NCBI GenBank assembly: GCA_002733495.1
Contig: NVVV01000063.1
Coordinates: 62,001-126,000 of the forward strand
Reading direction: 5' to 3'
Length of the DNA: 64,000 bases
From: Robiginitomaculum sp.
GTDB lineage: Bacteria > Pseudomonadota > Alphaproteobacteria > Caulobacterales > Maricaulaceae
In this document: positions 48,815 to 56,145 of the stretch, in pieces
How positions within the stretch are numbered: position 1 is the first letter of the stretch
Layout: each line of letters begins with the position of its first letter
Made by a program: the position numbers and the translations under genes
Notes under the pieces: generated by a model
Seen by the model: only the letters and a program-made list of their open reading frames with translations
The model's database searches: none
Told to the model about the DNA's origin: nothing

Positions 48815-49015
48815 ATGTTCAAGATTAAAACATACAAGACGCAAAAGGGCGTTACGTCCGCGGTAAAACGTTTAGGTATGCAGCTTATGGAATATGATGT
48901 TGTGTATCATGACGAATGAAGTTCTTCTGGTTGGACGGCTAAATTTATTGTTGACAATGCCGAAGATTTGTTTGAAATTCGTGATAGAGGATTTTTAGTC
49001 GAAAGGAAAATTTAA
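48815..49015 (+). pseudogene. 67-codon reading frame interrupted by in-frame TGA at codon 35
   Basis: MFKIKTYKTQKGVTSAVKRLGMQLMEYDVVYHDE*SSSGWTAKFIVDNAEDLFEIRDRGFLVERKI; TGA at 48917-48919. Confidence 0.5.
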
Positions 49016-49161
49016 TGAGTGTAATGGCCTATGCCATGTTTAAGGCATACGAGGAAGCACAACTCCGTATTCGCGAGGTTCCTTCCACACAAACGGTAAA
49101 CGATGCTATGTTGGAAGAATCTGATGTGGATTTGGACACTCGTGTAGGAAAGTTGAAATAA
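49015..49161 (+). CDS. Microprotein (48 aa)
   Basis: MSVMAYAMFKAYEEAQLRIREVPSTQTVNDAMLEESDVDLDTRVGKLK; overlaps neighbours. Confidence 0.45.
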   Translation: MSVMAYAMFKAYEEAQLRIREVPSTQTVNDAMLEESDVDLDTRVGKLK

Positions 49162-49325
49162 TGTTCTCACTGATTTTAGTATGGACAACGTTTATTGTCT
49201 CCTCACTATGTTTATTGATGTTGGCAGTTGAAGTTTTTATGAATAAATCAATTTTACCATACAACTATAAATTTTATTTGCTTATATTATTCTGGGTAAG
49301 TTCAGGAATTTACTTATTCGGATAG
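49161..49325 (+). CDS. Membrane microprotein (54 aa)
   Basis: MFSLILVWTTFIVSSLCLLMLAVEVFMNKSILPYNYKFYLLILFWVSSGIYLFG. Confidence 0.45.
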   Translation: MFSLILVWTTFIVSSLCLLMLAVEVFMNKSILPYNYKFYLLILFWVSSGIYLFG

Positions 49326-49330
49326 ACCTT

Positions 49331-49414
49331 GGACCGCGTCCATGCATTGGTCACCTGGAACAGGCTTTTAACCCGTCGATATGCTCTTACTGGGTTCGAT
49401 TCCCAGGCGGTTCA
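49331..49414 (+). tRNA. tRNA-Lys(TTT)-like, atypical D and variable regions
   Basis: GGACCGC/GCGGTTC; CTTTTAA loop with imperfect stem; CTGGG-TTCGATT-CCCAG. Confidence 0.65.
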
Positions 49415-49461
49415 CATCAAGATTTGGGATTTTATAAAGGACGTAAGATGGAACAAAGCTC

Positions 49462-49489
49462 TTGACAATATATGTTCAATCACTATACT
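49462..49489 (+). promoter_or_regulatory. Sigma70-type promoter
   Basis: TTGACA-16-TATACT. Confidence 0.7.
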
Positions 49490-49518
49490 GTAAGAGTAAC
49501 AAAGAGGAAGATTTTATT

Positions 49519-49704
49519 ATGAACGGTTATAAATGTTTTTATGAATGTAAGAGCGTCGATGTCAAAGCAAAAACGTCTTACGCTGCACAAAATGCGGCAG
49601 TTAAACTCTTTCAAAAAGAGAACAGAAAAACTGTTAAAGGCTGGCTAGTCAGTGTCAATTTATGTGAAGTTGACGGCAAGCAAGTAGATACAGTAGCAGA
49701 ATAA
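49519..49704 (+). CDS. Small conserved phage protein
   Basis: MNGYKCFYECKSVDVKAKTSYAAQNAAVKLFQKENRKTVKGWLVSVNL... Confidence 0.6.
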   Translation: MNGYKCFYECKSVDVKAKTSYAAQNAAVKLFQKENRKTVKGWLVSVNLCEVDGKQVDTVAE

Positions 49705-49709
49705 TTTTT

Positions 49710-49784
49710 GCACCCTTAGCTCAGTGGTAGAGCAGCGGACTTTTAATCCGAAGGTCCTGGGTTCGATCCCCAGAGGGTACACCA
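49710..49784 (+). tRNA. tRNA-Lys(TTT)
   Basis: CTTTTAA anticodon loop, CTGGG-TTCGATC-CCCAG, AGGGTAC-A-CCA; one acceptor mismatch. Confidence 0.9.
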
Positions 49785-49792
49785 ACAAACAA

Positions 49793-49867
49793 GGTATGCT
49801 GGCGGAATTGGTTACGCGCGGGACTGCAACTCTCGTTATCTCGGTTCAAGTCCGGGGCATACCTCCA
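49793..49867 (+). tRNA. tRNA-Cys(GCA)
   Basis: GGTATGC/GCATACC-T-CCA; CGGGA-CTGCAAC-TCTCG. Confidence 0.9.
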
Positions 49868-49878
49868 AGGAAAATAAA

Positions 49879-50076
49879 ATGTGGTTAACAGATAAGGAAA
49901 TTAAAACAATACACGATAAGTGGCCAAATCCAGACAGTCACGGTGTGCCAAAAGAGGTACACGTATCGTTGATCCCAAGATCAACTCGTGAGGAAGCGAT
50001 GGTTGAAATAGAGCTTTTTGCTAAAGCTATTTCAGAAGGAAAATTTACTCCCATATATTGGGACAAATTCGAATAA
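49879..50076 (+). CDS. Small hypothetical protein
   Basis: Complete ORF between tRNAs. Confidence 0.5.
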   Translation: MWLTDKEIKTIHDKWPNPDSHGVPKEVHVSLIPRSTREEAMVEIELFAKAISEGKFTPIYWDKFE

Positions 50077-50081
50077 CAAAT

Positions 50082-50160
50082 GGAGCGTTGGTCTAGTGGC
50101 CTAGGACGCACGGTTTTCAACCGTTGAGGACGCAGGGTTCGAATCCCGCCCGCTCCGCCA
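50082..50160 (+). tRNA. tRNA-Glu(TTC)
   Basis: GGAGCG.../CGCTCC-G-CCA; ACGG-TTTTCAA-CCGT. Confidence 0.85.
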
Positions 50161-50175
50161 AACAAGGAATACAAT

Positions 50176-50421
50176 ATGAATGTTAGAGAGTTAAAAGAGG
50201 CACTCGAAGACTTGCCAGATGATATGGAAGTTATTTGTCAGAAAGATTCTGAAGGAAATGGATATTCTCCACTTTCTGGTATCGATTCCGATGCGTATTA
50301 TGTCGCAGATTCCACATATAGTGGAGACGTATACATGGAAGAAGATCGAAACGAATTCGGTGTGGATGAACAAGAATTGATATATAAAACAAAATCGTTA
50401 ATATTATATCCCACAAACTAA
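50176..50421 (+). CDS. Small hypothetical protein
   Basis: MNVRELKEALEDLPDDMEVICQKD...; common phage fold. Confidence 0.6.
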   Translation: MNVRELKEALEDLPDDMEVICQKDSEGNGYSPLSGIDSDAYYVADSTYSGDVYMEEDRNEFGVDEQELIYKTKSLILYPTN

Positions 50422-50473
50422 TATGCTAGTGACTGTCTAATGGAAAGGCAGGCGCCCGATAGAATTATAACAT

Positions 50474-50546
50474 GCCGCTATAGCTCAGTTGGTAGAGCAC
50501 CCGTTTTGTAATCGGGATGTCCGGAGTTCGAATCTTCGTGGCGGCA
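50474..50546 (+). tRNA. tRNA-Thr(TGT)
   Basis: GCCGCTA/TGGCGGC; CCCG-TTTTGTAAT-CGGG. Confidence 0.9.
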
Positions 50547-50556
50547 CTCTAGATTT

Positions 50557-50627
50557 GCTCCCTTAGTTCAATGGTAGAACAGACGGCCGATTACCGTCAT
50601 ACAACAGTTCGATTCTGTTAGGGAGTT
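50557..50627 (+). tRNA. tRNA-Ile(GAT)
   Basis: GCTCCCT/AGGGAGT; GACGG-CCGATTA-CCGTC; AACAG-TTCGATT-CTGTT. Confidence 0.8.
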
Positions 50628-50643
50628 CTATATAAATTGCACT

Positions 50644-51216
50644 ATGCATAAATATATCGACGCTATAGAGGGTTCGATTATGGAACAACATACATGTGAG
50701 AGATGCAAAACAAAATTTGAACGGCCTTCCAAGGGATATAAGAAACGATTTTGTTCACGATCATGCGCTAATGTGAGAGAGCAGACTGAAAAAATGAACA
50801 GTAAGCGGCGAGTAGCCATGGCAGTTCATTGGGACAATATTGAAAAAACCTTTGGACACAGAAAGGCTGCCAAGCCTAACACTGCTAAGAGAATGCGGAC
50901 GTATCAAGATAACTTTATGAGGTCTAATTTTGATGATCTTAAACATGGCACAAAACGTCGGCGAGTAATGATTGAACAGAAAAACTGTTGTGTAGGATGT
51001 GGTATTTCTGAATGGAGAGGATCACGTATCACATTAGAGTTTGATCATGTTAATGGTGATAGAAAAGATGAAAGTCGAGAGAATGTTAGATTCCTTTGTC
51101 CGAATTGTCATGCACAAACTGACACGTGGCGGGGTAGAAATGGAACTGATAATAAGAAGATTAAACGTATTGACTCTATCCCAGAAGGATACTATAAAGG
51201 TCGTAAGTTAAATTGA
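50644..51216 (+). CDS. HNH homing endonuclease
   Basis: LEFDHVNGDRKDESRENVRFLCPNCHAQTDTW; C-tail KIKRIDSIPEGYYKGRK. Confidence 0.87.
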   Translation: MHKYIDAIEGSIMEQHTCERCKTKFERPSKGYKKRFCSRSCANVREQTEKMNSKRRVAMAVHWDNIEKTFGHRKAAKPNTAKRMRTYQDNFMRSNFDDLKHGTKRRRVMIEQKNCCVGCGISEWRGSRITLEFDHVNGDRKDESRENVRFLCPNCHAQTDTWRGRNGTDNKKIKRIDSIPEGYYKGRKLN

Positions 51217-51226
51217 TGGAAACATT

Positions 51227-51679
51227 ATGCACACAACAACTGGCATAATCACATATGAGCCCAGACGAAATCTTAAGGGTGGATCGAAATGGTGGTTGAC
51301 AGTAGAGCTTCCATATTTCTTCGGCACCATGGATTACTATCGGTGGCTTATTGATACGAATTGGGTGGATGCGGACAGTAGAAGCATGAAACGTGCTTAC
51401 CACAGGCCGTCCCACCCACCTCATCTTAGCATCAATCGGGGTGAAGAGCCACGAGCAAATGGCGAAGATTGGGGTAAATTTATGGCGGGTAGAAAGGTGA
51501 AAGTTCACTATTCTAATTTGATTCGCCAGACTAGTCGTCGTATAGATGGCAAGGACCATTTCTGGTTCATTGATGCAGAGATTGAGGATTACGTTAAGTT
51601 GCGGAAACACTTCGGTCTAAGATATGATTATAAAGGTGTCCCATTTAAAGGACATATAACAGTTGCAAGAGCATATTGA
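51227..51679 (+). CDS. 2H phosphoesterase resembling anti-CBASS Acb1/T4 57B family
   Basis: Two H-x-(S/T)-x motifs: HPPHLSINRGEEP and KGHITVARAY; WWLTVELP...DYYRWLI. Confidence 0.7.
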   Translation: MHTTTGIITYEPRRNLKGGSKWWLTVELPYFFGTMDYYRWLIDTNWVDADSRSMKRAYHRPSHPPHLSINRGEEPRANGEDWGKFMAGRKVKVHYSNLIRQTSRRIDGKDHFWFIDAEIEDYVKLRKHFGLRYDYKGVPFKGHITVARAY

Positions 51680-51688
51680 GGAATTATC

Positions 51689-51937
51689 ATGAAAATTAAA
51701 ATTGAAAAGGCCCAGCCAGAACGCGAACTCGTAGGACTATTAGGCGACAAAGGTCAATTGTTTTTACGATTCGAAAGTTCTATGGCACCGAATCAGCGAA
51801 CCGTCGTGTTAAACGGAATAGGTTCTGGCGAATTCGCAAGTGTCGTTAAAACTAACGGAACATTCTCGATTGAGGCTATTGGCCATCAGGAGCATACACC
51901 GATTTATAAAGGCGATACAATCTCAATTACTTTCTAA
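51689..51937 (+). CDS. Small hypothetical protein
   Basis: Complete ORF. Confidence 0.45.
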   Translation: MKIKIEKAQPERELVGLLGDKGQLFLRFESSMAPNQRTVVLNGIGSGEFASVVKTNGTFSIEAIGHQEHTPIYKGDTISITF

Positions 51938-51996
51938 TTATGTGTTGACTTACTGTTCCACATTTTGTATATTATACTTGTACCAACAAGAAAGAT

Positions 51997-52245
51997 ATGA
52001 AAATGCAAATAGCAGGTAAAACAGTCGATCACGTAGAATGTCATCTTTATGTGATGGACAAAATTTCATTACAACATTGTGAAGATGAGCTTGTTGCGGC
52101 GATAAATGTGCATAAAGAAATTTGTGAAAGTATCGACGATCAAGAATTGCAAGATGAGTATAACGAAGCTTTCGTCGACGACTTTGCGCGGGCTGAAAAA
52201 GCTCTTGAAGATGTACAGTGGCAGTTGCTTAAAGAGTCTTTATGA
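51997..52245 (+). CDS. Small hypothetical protein
   Basis: Complete ORF; promoter-like TTGACT/TATATT upstream. Confidence 0.45.
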   Translation: MKMQIAGKTVDHVECHLYVMDKISLQHCEDELVAAINVHKEICESIDDQELQDEYNEAFVDDFARAEKALEDVQWQLLKESL

Positions 52246-52251
52246 TAAAAT

Positions 52252-52329
52252 GCCCTCATAGTTTTAACCTGTTTAAAACAGTTCCTTGGTACGGATCAGA
52301 ACCGAGTTAGAGTCCCGGTGAGGGCACCA
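52252..52329 (+). tRNA. tRNA-like, possibly Thr(GGT), atypical
   Basis: GCCCTCA/TGAGGGC-A-CCA; T-arm CCGAG-TTAGAGT-CCCGG; imperfect anticodon stem GTTCC-TTGGTAC-GGATC. Confidence 0.6.
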
Positions 52330-52334
52330 AACAT

Positions 52335-52386
52335 ATCGTGACTGGATAAGACTGGTGGAGAGGTGAAAAGCCTTATCACGATACCA
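52335..52386 (+). ncRNA. Truncated 52-nt tRNA-like element with CCA end
   Basis: Perfect ATCGTGA/TCACGAT followed by A-CCA; no canonical T-arm. Confidence 0.4.
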
Positions 52387-52387
52387 T

Positions 52388-52459
52388 ATCGAAATAGTTC
52401 AATGTTAGAATAGGACCTTACAGGGCCAGATTGCGGTTCAACTCCGTGTTTCGATACCA
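52388..52459 (+). tRNA. tRNA-like, possibly Val(TAC), weak anticodon stem
   Basis: ATCGAAA/TTTCGAT-A-CCA; T-arm TGCGG-TTCAACT-CCGTG; CTTACAG loop. Confidence 0.6.
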
Positions 52460-52460
52460 T

Positions 52461-52536
52461 ACTGAGATAGTTTAATGTTAGAACACCGTCATTATACAAG
52501 ACGGAAATAGAGGTTCAAGTCCTTTTCTCGGTACCA
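52461..52536 (+). tRNA. tRNA-like, isotype undetermined (9-nt anticodon loop ATTATACAA)
   Basis: ACTGAGA/TCTCGGT-A-CCA; CCGTC-ATTATACAA-GACGG; T-arm AGAGG-TTCAAGT-CCTTT. Confidence 0.6.
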
Positions 52537-52551
52537 AACAAAGGAAATAAT

Positions 52552-52692
52552 ATGTCTAAGAACATGCCTGCTTATACTGGTTACTATTATGATCCAGATA
52601 TAGACGTGTATATCCCGGAAGTCGCGGGCTTTCCAGCTGCAACTCCAAAATGGATGACAGCTAATAGGAAAGAGCTCCTAGAGGAAACATAA
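52552..52692 (+). CDS. Microprotein (46 aa)
   Basis: MSKNMPAYTGYYYDPDIDVYIPEVAGFPAATPKWMTANRKELLEET with RBS aaggaa. Confidence 0.45.
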   Translation: MSKNMPAYTGYYYDPDIDVYIPEVAGFPAATPKWMTANRKELLEET

Positions 52693-52874
52693 TGTCACTG
52701 GCAGATGAGCGTAAGGTCGAACTAGCATTTAGAGAACTTCTTTATGAGGTGTCACCCAAACATTTGGTTGATCTATTCTATATCATTCGAGTTTATGGCA
52801 ATTCCATGTCTCGTTTTCAGGCGGAAGAAATGGTGTCCCGTGTGTATAAAGAGTATGAGGATGACCAGTTATGA
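52692..52874 (+). CDS. Small hypothetical protein
   Basis: Overlapping ORF, complete. Confidence 0.45.
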   Translation: MSLADERKVELAFRELLYEVSPKHLVDLFYIIRVYGNSMSRFQAEEMVSRVYKEYEDDQL

Positions 52875-53095
52875 CGAAAGATGAGTATTTAAAGGCAGCA
52901 CACACAAGAATGTTGTTAATTTGGCGCAATAAATCATATGCATGTGGAGGATACTATAATCCCCTAGGTAACCATTGCTGCGATATGGAATTCACCACGG
53001 AACAAATTCTCACTGAATTGAACACACGAGAGCATGTTCCGACTAAAGTGGAAGCGAAGATTATTCGCCAGAACAAGGCAAAACAGCGTATATAA
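52871..53095 (+). CDS. Small hypothetical protein
   Basis: Overlapping ORF, complete. Confidence 0.45.
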   Translation: MTKDEYLKAAHTRMLLIWRNKSYACGGYYNPLGNHCCDMEFTTEQILTELNTREHVPTKVEAKIIRQNKAKQRI

Positions 53096-53111
53096 TAGTG
53101 AAAGAAATATA

Positions 53112-53642
53112 ATGAAATATCTAGTATTTGTTGATATCGATGGAGTTTTGACCTCTAACAGGGCAGAGTTCTCGGATGGACTAAAAGGTAGACTTTGGTC
53201 TAAATTTGATCCTATTGCTATCGACTTCTTCAACAGAATACACGATACTTTTCATGAGGTTGAATTCGTTATGATTTCCACGTGGAGAAATTATATCAAA
53301 TATGACGACTCAATGATGCGTCTTTGGATGGAAACGTCTTTTAGAAATAGTGGCTTTCGAGGTGAATTTAGTTATCCTTATTGGAAAGTTAACCCATTGG
53401 AAGATCGTGAGTTGTATCAAAAAGAACGTGCCTACGAGATAAAGCATTACCTAAAGGAGTATGCGCAAGAATGTAAGGATTACATTATCTTCGATGATTC
53501 TGATTTTAAATTCGAAGAGGTTTTGGGTAAAAAACGGTTGGTTAAAACCGATTGTGATAACGGAATGCTCTTTAAACATATGCGCAATGCATGGTCAATT
53601 ATGGGCATGTGGGATCGAAAATCTGAATACGACCGAACGTGA
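53112..53642 (+). CDS. HAD-like phosphatase domain protein
   Basis: MKYLVFVDIDGVLTSNRAEF (DxDGVL); FVMISTWRNY; IIFDDSD. Confidence 0.75.
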   Translation: MKYLVFVDIDGVLTSNRAEFSDGLKGRLWSKFDPIAIDFFNRIHDTFHEVEFVMISTWRNYIKYDDSMMRLWMETSFRNSGFRGEFSYPYWKVNPLEDRELYQKERAYEIKHYLKEYAQECKDYIIFDDSDFKFEEVLGKKRLVKTDCDNGMLFKHMRNAWSIMGMWDRKSEYDRT

Positions 53643-53667
53643 TAGGACACGTATAAATATAATTAAT

Positions 53668-53744
53668 GGTCACTTAGCTCAACTGGACAGAGCAGCTCCC
53701 TACGAAGGAGAAGGTTCGGGGTTCGACTCCCTGAGTGACCACCA
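53668..53744 (+). tRNA. tRNA-Arg(ACG)
   Basis: GGTCACT/AGTGACC-A-CCA; CTCC-CTACGAA-GGAG. Confidence 0.93.
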
Positions 53745-53821
53745 TAAAAGAAAGATGTGTTATGCATAAAGAAAGTGAAAAATTATTCTACCGATCGGAA
53801 AATTGACCGAAGGAGAATAAA

Positions 53822-54370
53822 ATGTCAAGAACGTATAGAAAATCCCGTCATACTGATGGGGAAAGTTTTAAAAGCTATCTTGCTGGTGAGATTCACTGGT
53901 GGAAAAGAAATCCTACACGCACCCAAAGAATCAAAAGAACCGAAGCTGAAATGGTTGAGGCCAATCGTATCGCGGATGAGGAATATGAGAAACGTGTTAC
54001 AGAGCTTGCTAAAGAGCGGGGAATTTCACGTGAGTTGGCCAAACTATATAGAGGTATCTGCCGTTGGACAGGTATTAGGAGTGGCCGTCCCACATTGAGC
54101 AGATGGTATGTAGGAAACTATCGTTTCGTTAGAATTCCGATATCATATGATGAGCTTGTGAATAAAACCAAGATTGATTATGCCAAGTTCAATCGTGATG
54201 GTTCACGGTGGCACGATCACGGCAAACGTGCATACTGGCGCGAATTGACAAACAAAGCGGTTCGTCGTGAAACTAAGAAGCTAGTTCACAGTCACATGCG
54301 CGGTGAAGAATGGGATAAACCATATCCAGGTGATTATTTAGGCAAGAAATATATATGGTCCGTTTGGTGA
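53822..54370 (+). CDS. Hypothetical basic protein
   Basis: Complete ORF with RBS aaggag; preferred over overlapping 53757 ORF. Confidence 0.55.
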   Translation: MSRTYRKSRHTDGESFKSYLAGEIHWWKRNPTRTQRIKRTEAEMVEANRIADEEYEKRVTELAKERGISRELAKLYRGICRWTGIRSGRPTLSRWYVGNYRFVRIPISYDELVNKTKIDYAKFNRDGSRWHDHGKRAYWRELTNKAVRRETKKLVHSHMRGEEWDKPYPGDYLGKKYIWSVW

Positions 54371-54437
54371 AGAGGAAATAATTGTGATTACACTGAAACG
54401 TTAAATTAGAAAAAGTAGAAGTAGAATTATAACAGAT

Positions 54438-54512
54438 GCCAGATAAGGTGTAATGGTTGCATAGCCCCCTGTGACGGGAAAGGGTGAGGTTCGAATCCTC
54501 TATTTGGTGCCA
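54438..54512 (+). tRNA. tRNA-His(GTG)
   Basis: GCCAGAT/ATTTGGT-G-CCA; CTGTGAC loop; GAGG-TTCGAAT-CCTC. Confidence 0.75.
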
Positions 54513-54530
54513 AAGGAATATATATATATT

Positions 54531-54809
54531 ATGAAAAAATCTATAAGAATGTACGCAAATAAGACGCGCTATTGGATTCAAGTCTATTGGTTCGGTATTC
54601 ATCGTGTCATGACCGACAAGAATCTAGAAAAAGATTACCAAGACAAACTGTATTCCGACAAGCTCATTAAAGATAGTGTCGAAGCATTAAACGGCTCAAA
54701 AGATATTGGCTGTGGCTGGGACGTCTATGCTGGTGATATTCCACATGACTGGGAAAGGCGTCTTGATACTAAAATAGCGGAATTAGAGGACAAAGTAAAT
54801 GATACATGA
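54531..54809 (+). CDS. Hypothetical protein
   Basis: Start Met after tRNA. Confidence 0.5.
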   Translation: MKKSIRMYANKTRYWIQVYWFGIHRVMTDKNLEKDYQDKLYSDKLIKDSVEALNGSKDIGCGWDVYAGDIPHDWERRLDTKIAELEDKVNDT

Positions 54810-55434
54810 TAATTATTATGTGATTCCAGACCTTCACGGAATGAATGGGATGTTGCAGCAAGCTCTTACGACAATATATGACGATAATCCAAAAGGCGGC
54901 AAGATCATTTTCCTTGGTGATTATATAGATCGAGGAACAGAATGTCGTGCCGTGGTCGAAACTGTCATGCACCCACCTGAAAATTGGGAATTTATCTGTC
55001 TCAAAGGTAATCACGAAGAAATGTTCGTTGATGCTGCCAACATGAGATATCCTTTCTATGATCATAGAGTTCCTATGGAATGGCCAGAAGGTATTCCCTT
55101 GGCAGTCATACGTTGGATGGATGCATTGCCATATTTCCACTTCGAAGGAAATAACGTTTTCGCCCACGCAGCTTATGATGGACACAGATCACCAGAGGAT
55201 CAAATTCTTGCCGATTGTGTTTGGCTTAGATATAGTGATTCGGAAAGATTTCATAGCAAAGACAGTATGTATCTGACACACGGTCATACACCGAGACGTA
55301 ATGGTCCTATTAAAGCACCCAATAGAATCAATATGGATTGTGCTGCCGCAATGGGTGGAAGACTTGTTGTTGGTATCTATAACAGAGATCATATTGGTCC
55401 TGTGGACTTTTTAGAATTTGGTATTGACACCTGA
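54799..55434 (+). CDS. Calcineurin-like serine/threonine protein phosphatase
   Basis: YVIPDLHGM, FLGDYIDRG, LKGNHEEM, HGHTP motifs. Confidence 0.92.
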   Translation: MIHDNYYVIPDLHGMNGMLQQALTTIYDDNPKGGKIIFLGDYIDRGTECRAVVETVMHPPENWEFICLKGNHEEMFVDAANMRYPFYDHRVPMEWPEGIPLAVIRWMDALPYFHFEGNNVFAHAAYDGHRSPEDQILADCVWLRYSDSERFHSKDSMYLTHGHTPRRNGPIKAPNRINMDCAAAMGGRLVVGIYNRDHIGPVDFLEFGIDT

Positions 55435-55482
55435 TTCCATATATCGTATACAGTTCATATAGATGAAACGTAAGGAAACGAT

Positions 55483-55830
55483 ATGCAAAAGTTTAACAAA
55501 GCCACTCTCGCCGAAGTTCGTGTGAAAGTCGCCGCCGCACTGAAGTCTATCGGTATTGATAATGTCGATTTTCAGGTCGGAACTATTTCATATTCAGAGC
55601 ATGAAGCGACGATTAAAATCGGCGCAAACATTCGCGGCGGTATTACACGCGCCGAATCGGCCTTGAAATATCAGATGTTAATACTCAATCTTAACGAGAC
55701 TAACGAAGACGGCGACAAGTTGGTTGAATATAAATCTCGTAACAGTAAGTTCCCATGGATTTATATTTGTGGTATAACAGGTAAGCGTTACAAATGCGAC
55801 GATACACAAGCCAAATATAAATTCGCATAG
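55483..55830 (+). CDS. Hypothetical protein
   Basis: Complete ORF. Confidence 0.45.
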   Translation: MQKFNKATLAEVRVKVAAALKSIGIDNVDFQVGTISYSEHEATIKIGANIRGGITRAESALKYQMLILNLNETNEDGDKLVEYKSRNSKFPWIYICGITGKRYKCDDTQAKYKFA

Positions 55831-55839
55831 GGAACAGCT

Positions 55840-56010
55840 ATGGAAGATAAGATTTTTAATGGTCTAAAATTTGTGATGGTCGCATTTGGATTATTCATAT
55901 TTCTCGGCGCATGGGCAGGAGCAGTTATTGCGAATCCTGTTGGCACATTAGTCTTTACTGGCATTCTGGGCGACGCTTTCGCTATTGGATATTTAATGTA
56001 TAAAAAATGA
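55840..56010 (+). CDS. Small membrane protein (56 aa)
   Basis: MEDKIFNGLKFVMVAFGLFIFLGAWAGAVIANPVGTLVFTGILGDAFAIGYLMYKK; stop codon lies in the stem of the 56.0 kb RNA element. Confidence 0.5.
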   Translation: MEDKIFNGLKFVMVAFGLFIFLGAWAGAVIANPVGTLVFTGILGDAFAIGYLMYKK

Positions 56011-56102
56011 ACTGTTGGCTGTAAAAATGTCACGGGTAAGAACCGCAACGAGAATCGCCGCCGCGAGGCGCTTGGAGAGAGCGATTTCCCGCCAACAGTT
56101 CA
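56008..56102 (+). ncRNA. Candidate structured RNA, 95 nt, closed by a perfect 12-bp stem
   Basis: TGAACTGTTGGC/GCCAACAGTTCA; inner AATCGC/GCGATT, CGCC-GCGA-GGCG (GNRA), CGG/CCG; ORF-free. Confidence 0.55.
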
Positions 56103-56145
56103 CTTTTATATTCTTATAAATATATGATAGATATAAGGATTTCCT

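Noticed and set aside
48815-49015. Genome-wide TGA recoding
   Set aside because: Many confident genes in the window end at TGA and no TCA-anticodon tRNA was found
49938-50174. Minus-strand ORFs with GGAGGIRTL/GFEP-like sequence (also 52296..52499 and 59910..60146)
   Set aside because: These are antisense translations of tRNA genes, a common annotation artefact
53757-54098. ORF overlapping 53822..54370
   Set aside because: The 53822 ORF has a better RBS and more protein-like composition
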